Below are positions 6,682-8,622 of a stretch of 8,622 bases of DNA, one piece after another (within the stretch, counting starts at the first letter, position 1; the number at the start of each line of letters is the position of its first letter). The position numbers were made by a program, and so were the translations under genes. The DNA lies in assembly GCA_016649585.1 (NCBI GenBank), contig JAENXH010000042.1:1-8622 (forward strand), written 5' to 3'. Origin of the DNA: Methanosarcinales archaeon. GTDB taxonomy: Archaea > Halobacteriota > Syntropharchaeia > Alkanophagales > Methanospirareceae. The notes under the pieces were generated by a model. It was not told where the DNA came from. It was given only the letters and a program-made list of their open reading frames with translations, and ran no database searches.

Positions 6682-6956
6682 TTTTCCTTTACAATTACCG
6701 CTCTCAGGAAATATACGATGACCGCGATGACACAAGCTGCGAAGCCTGCTTGCACCAGGGAGTGGTATTCATACTTGAATAGCGTGGAGATAGCGCTCAT
6801 AGCGAAGAAATAGAATTGAAAGGTAGCGACCAGAAGTAAAAGCATAAGGATTATGAAGATGCCAAACCGGAAATACCTATAAATATCCCCGGCTGCGAAT
6901 CCCCCTTCATCTTCCCCTTTTATAGCAATAGCATCATCCTTTTTTTCCATTCTCAT
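6678..6956 (-). CDS. small membrane protein with two predicted transmembrane helices, function unknown
   Basis: I do not recognise the family. The 92-residue product has an acidic, charged N-terminal stretch (residues 1-27, rich in Glu, Asp and Lys) and a first hydrophobic helix at about 31-53 (FGIFIILMLLLLVATFQFYF). A short polar loop with KYEYH follows, then a second helix at about 68-86 and a basic end, VKEK. Both termini are probably on the same face, likely cytoplasmic. It overlaps the stop of the PGF-CTERM gene upstream by ATGA, and its own TGA overlaps the nadM start the same way, so it is translated in step with both. GGAGG lies three bases before the first ATG but nine bases before a second ATG at 6950 (MEKKDD), so the real start could be the latter. 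It may be a partner of the surface protein; that is inference from context only. Confidence 0.75.
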   Translation of the reverse strand: MRMEKKDDAIAIKGEDEGGFAAGDIYRYFRFGIFIILMLLLLVATFQFYFFAMSAISTLFKYEYHSLVQAGFAACVIAVIVYFLRAVIVKEK

Positions 6957-7993
6957 ATACCTCCTCTTCTTTTCTTTAGCAGTAAAACAAAGGCAATAAT
7001 TAGTGCAAAAGCTGCTGGTAACACTTCAAAGCCTGGCTCCTCTGGAACAGCAGCAGGCATAGGTGTGGGACGCGGTGCTTCATAACCCTCTTCTTCGTAG
7101 CCCCATGGAGGGCGAGCAAAATCCGATATTTTTATTCCGGGTGAAATCTCCACTGTTTTCTCCTTCGACTCCAATACCACCGTTCTGTTTGCAAACGGGC
7201 TTAATAGAACCATTCCGCTGCTTTCCTTAATCACCCTCTCGTATTGCCATATCTGTATCTCAAATATGTAATCCCTGCCATTGAGCACCTTTAGCTCTGC
7301 ATAATGCAGCGATGTAGTGCCTTCTTTTAGAACCCCAAGGTCGCCCCAGCTCTTGTCTGCTATCAATCTCGTTTCATTCTCCCTCGCTTTTATCAACGCA
7401 CTCAGACCGCTGACGTCTTCTCCGAGATTGTCAACGTAGAGGGTGGTATTGATGACTGCGTACTCTCTATTTCCTGCATTCTCTACTTCTACCGCTTCCA
7501 CGAAGAAATCAATATCTCGTATAGAAATTTTTGCGACAGAAGGAGGTTCCAAACGCGTCAACCCGTAAATCATTGTTTCAGCACGCTGTATGCCTTTATC
7601 GTCTTCAAAAACGACAATTTGGAGTCGGTAGCCGCCTTCCTTCGGAAGCTTCAAGTGCGTGCATGCAGATTTTGTCTCTCTTCCCTCTATTTCCCCCACT
7701 TTCGTCTTCGTTGAAGTAACGAGCAAATTCGTATCTGCATCGTATGCCTTCACCAGGACGTCTATTTCGCCTGAGTTCGCATCTCCGCTATTATCAAGAT
7801 ACGTAGTCACGTTTAGCGATGCTTCGGCGATATCAAGCGCTTCTGCAGATATGTCTATATCAGCGATTGTTACTTCTGACCATTCGTGTTTATCTAAACC
7901 ACCGCCAATTGTTGCTACCAATGCAATAAGCACTAAGAACGATAAAACTACCGCCACGGATACAATTGCCAATCGCTTCTCCTGCAAGTCCAT
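6953..7993 (-). CDS. PGF-CTERM surface protein with two DUF7490-like repeat domains
   Basis: This 346-residue secreted or surface-anchored protein has an N-terminal signal/anchor helix at 8-30 after a short KR-containing segment. Two similar beta-rich domains follow at about 41-145 and 154-264. Each begins I-x-D-I-D followed by (I/F)xxEAxx, contains a T-L/Y-L/V-DN turn and V/LIKA strand, and ends in a strand followed by a short hydrophobic motif. A Pro/Glu-rich linker spans about 293-319. The C-terminus has PGFE (320-323), a hydrophobic helix and KKRRGG, which is the PGF-CTERM signal processed by archaeosortase A and lipid-anchored in known cases. Several N-x-S/T sequons (N61, N182, N206, N269) could be N-glycosylated. 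The DUF7490 name is from memory of similar archaeal proteins; the function is unknown. It is the first gene of the operon leading to nadM. Confidence 0.85.
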   Translation of the reverse strand: MDLQEKRLAIVSVAVVLSFLVLIALVATIGGGLDKHEWSEVTIADIDISAEALDIAEASLNVTTYLDNSGDANSGEIDVLVKAYDADTNLLVTSTKTKVGEIEGRETKSACTHLKLPKEGGYRLQIVVFEDDKGIQRAETMIYGLTRLEPPSVAKISIRDIDFFVEAVEVENAGNREYAVINTTLYVDNLGEDVSGLSALIKARENETRLIADKSWGDLGVLKEGTTSLHYAELKVLNGRDYIFEIQIWQYERVIKESSGMVLLSPFANRTVVLESKEKTVEISPGIKISDFARPPWGYEEEGYEAPRPTPMPAAVPEEPGFEVLPAAFALIIAFVLLLKKRRGGI

Positions 7994-8004
7994 GTCTTTT
8001 CTTT

Positions 8005-8023
8005 CTCCTTACACTTTTATAAA
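8005..8023 (-). promoter_or_regulatory. TATA-like element and Shine-Dalgarno ahead of the PGF-CTERM gene
   Basis: On the minus strand TTTATAAAA (8023-8015) is a good archaeal TATA box, and AAGGAG (8010-8005) lies 11 bases before the ATG at 7993. The two conflict. The TATA box would start transcription near 7994, giving an almost leaderless mRNA without the Shine-Dalgarno. A second AT-rich element, ATTTTAAA near 8046-8053, would start about 30 bases upstream and include it. Either or both promoters may be used. Confidence 0.45.
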
Positions 8024-8134
8024 TGTTTCTGAGACGAAAAATACCGTTTAAAATTGGAGATATTAGTATCTGAAAACACCCAACAAGTTGACAGTCTCGT
8101 TATTGGAGAGATTCCGCTTATACGCGGTAAAAAC

Positions 8135-8142
8135 TCTTTATG
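8135..8142 (+). promoter_or_regulatory. weak TATA-like element ahead of the phosphatase gene
   Basis: CTTTATGT, preceded by the A-rich GTAAAAACT, is centred about 41 bases before the ATG at 8180. That predicts a start near 8164 and a leader of about 16 bases. The match to consensus is only moderate. Confidence 0.3.
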
Positions 8143-8179
8143 TTTCTGTAAATAATCAAAAAAGAGTAAGGCGATAAAA

Positions 8180-8622
8180 ATGGAAATCGAAGACCTGTTA
8201 GAGATTTCGTCAGAGATACGAGATTCTATAAGAACTTACATTTCAGAGACCGCAGACCATGGCGAGGTAATAAAAATAAGAGAACGGGACGTAACGAGAA
8301 AGATAGACCTCTTCGCGGAAGAGGCCTTAGAAAACGCTTTACAGAGCCGTAATCTCTGTGCTCGGATAATATCAGAGGAATTGGGCGACCATGTATATCC
8401 CAAAGGTGGCGAACCGGAATTCACACTTATCTTTGACCCTATAGACGGATCTACAAATGCTACCCTTGGTATCCCGTTCTTCTGCTCCTCTATTGCGTAC
8501 TCACCGAACGTGGAGCATATCATGTTTGACGATATTCAAGCGAGTGTGGTTGCGACCATCTACGGAAAGACCTATTATGCGGTGAAGGGGAAGCATGCAT
8601 GGGTAGATGGCACGCAGCTCCC
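8180..8622 (+). CDS. inositol monophosphatase / fructose-1,6-bisphosphatase family protein, N-terminal part (3' end outside window)
   Basis: The frame is open from ATG at 8180 (MEIEDLLEI) to the right edge, giving 147 codons of a family usually about 250-280 residues long. Metal-site motifs are present: the RDVTRKIDLFAEEAL segment (residues 36-50, matching the D-x-T-x-x-x-D-x-x-E pattern), E66-E67 in IISEELG, and DPIDGSTN (86-93) with D86, D89 and S91. Together these bind Mg2+ and the phosphate. Archaeal members often act on both inositol-1-phosphate and fructose-1,6-bisphosphate (class IV FBPase), serving gluconeogenesis or inositol-lipid and compatible-solute synthesis. Substrate choice cannot be read from this part, and an NAD kinase fusion of the kind known in some archaea cannot be excluded because the C-terminus is missing. 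The gene is divergent from the PGF-CTERM/nadM operon. Confidence 0.92.
   Translation, partial: MEIEDLLEISSEIRDSIRTYISETADHGEVIKIRERDVTRKIDLFAEEALENALQSRNLCARIISEELGDHVYPKGGEPEFTLIFDPIDGSTNATLGIPFFCSSIAYSPNVEHIMFDDIQASVVATIYGKTYYAVKGKHAWVDGTQL

Noticed and set aside
6682..6735. 18-residue N-terminal extension of NadM
   Set aside because: It overlaps the small membrane protein gene, has no similarity to NadM, and the ATGA overlap plus family length fix the start at 6681.
7659..8051. 130-codon + strand frame opposite the PGF-CTERM gene
   Set aside because: Ser/Thr-rich antisense translation covering the signal helix and first domain of a well-supported gene; no start signal.
8088..8116. TTGACA (8088-8093) as a bacterial -35 box
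   Set aside because: No -10 sequence lies at 16-18 bases spacing, and the genome is archaeal, with TATA/BRE promoters.

Overview
The window reads as a stretch of euryarchaeal chromosome. The evidence is a family B replicative DNA polymerase, a 66-residue archaeal histone, an archaeal-type NadM, a surface protein ending in a PGF-CTERM (archaeosortase) signal, AT-rich TATA-like elements about 25 bases ahead of likely transcription starts, short leaders and an oligo-T terminator. A bacterial-type, endonuclease-class MutL together with the PGF-CTERM protein points towards methanogen-related or methane/alkane-oxidising lineages such as Methanosarcina-like or ANME-1-like archaea. That placement is an inference with modest confidence. 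Genes are packed tightly, and there are no tRNA, rRNA, CRISPR or insertion-sequence signals.

Layout. (1) At 1-257 lies the 3' end of a CPBP-family membrane protease gene on the + strand, ending three bases from the next gene. (2) At 261-3012 a three-gene minus-strand operon runs mutL, then a PIN-domain RNase gene, then a PhoU/TrkA_C regulatory protein gene. (3) A divergent AT-rich promoter region at about 3013-3129 separates mutL from polB (3130-5706, +). polB is followed by a separately transcribed histone gene (5777-5977, +) with a clear TATA box and terminator. (4) At 6169-7993 a second minus-strand operon runs DUF7490-like PGF-CTERM surface protein, then a small two-helix membrane protein, then nadM. 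Its members are coupled by two 4-base ATGA stop/start overlaps. (5) After a divergent intergenic region (7994-8179), an inositol-monophosphatase/fructose-bisphosphatase family gene starts at 8180 on the + strand and runs off the window.

How they fit together. Positions 261-5977 form an information-processing neighbourhood: mismatch repair (MutL), a probable RNA-processing nuclease (PIN), the replicative polymerase and the chromatin protein. Positions 6169-8622 hold metabolic genes (NAD+ synthesis; sugar or inositol phosphatase) linked to a cell-surface protein.

I do not see a clearly new multi-gene system. The points most worth a second look are: a 48-base tandem duplication at the C-terminus of PolB that doubles a PIP-box-like PCNA-binding motif; a probable non-ATG (ATA) start for the PhoU/TrkA_C gene, within an ATAA stop/start overlap that looks like a mutated ATGA; an endonuclease-type MutL with a clamp-binding-like QxxLxP motif sitting head-to-head with the replicative polymerase; and the tight coupling of a PGF-CTERM surface protein and a small membrane protein to nadM.
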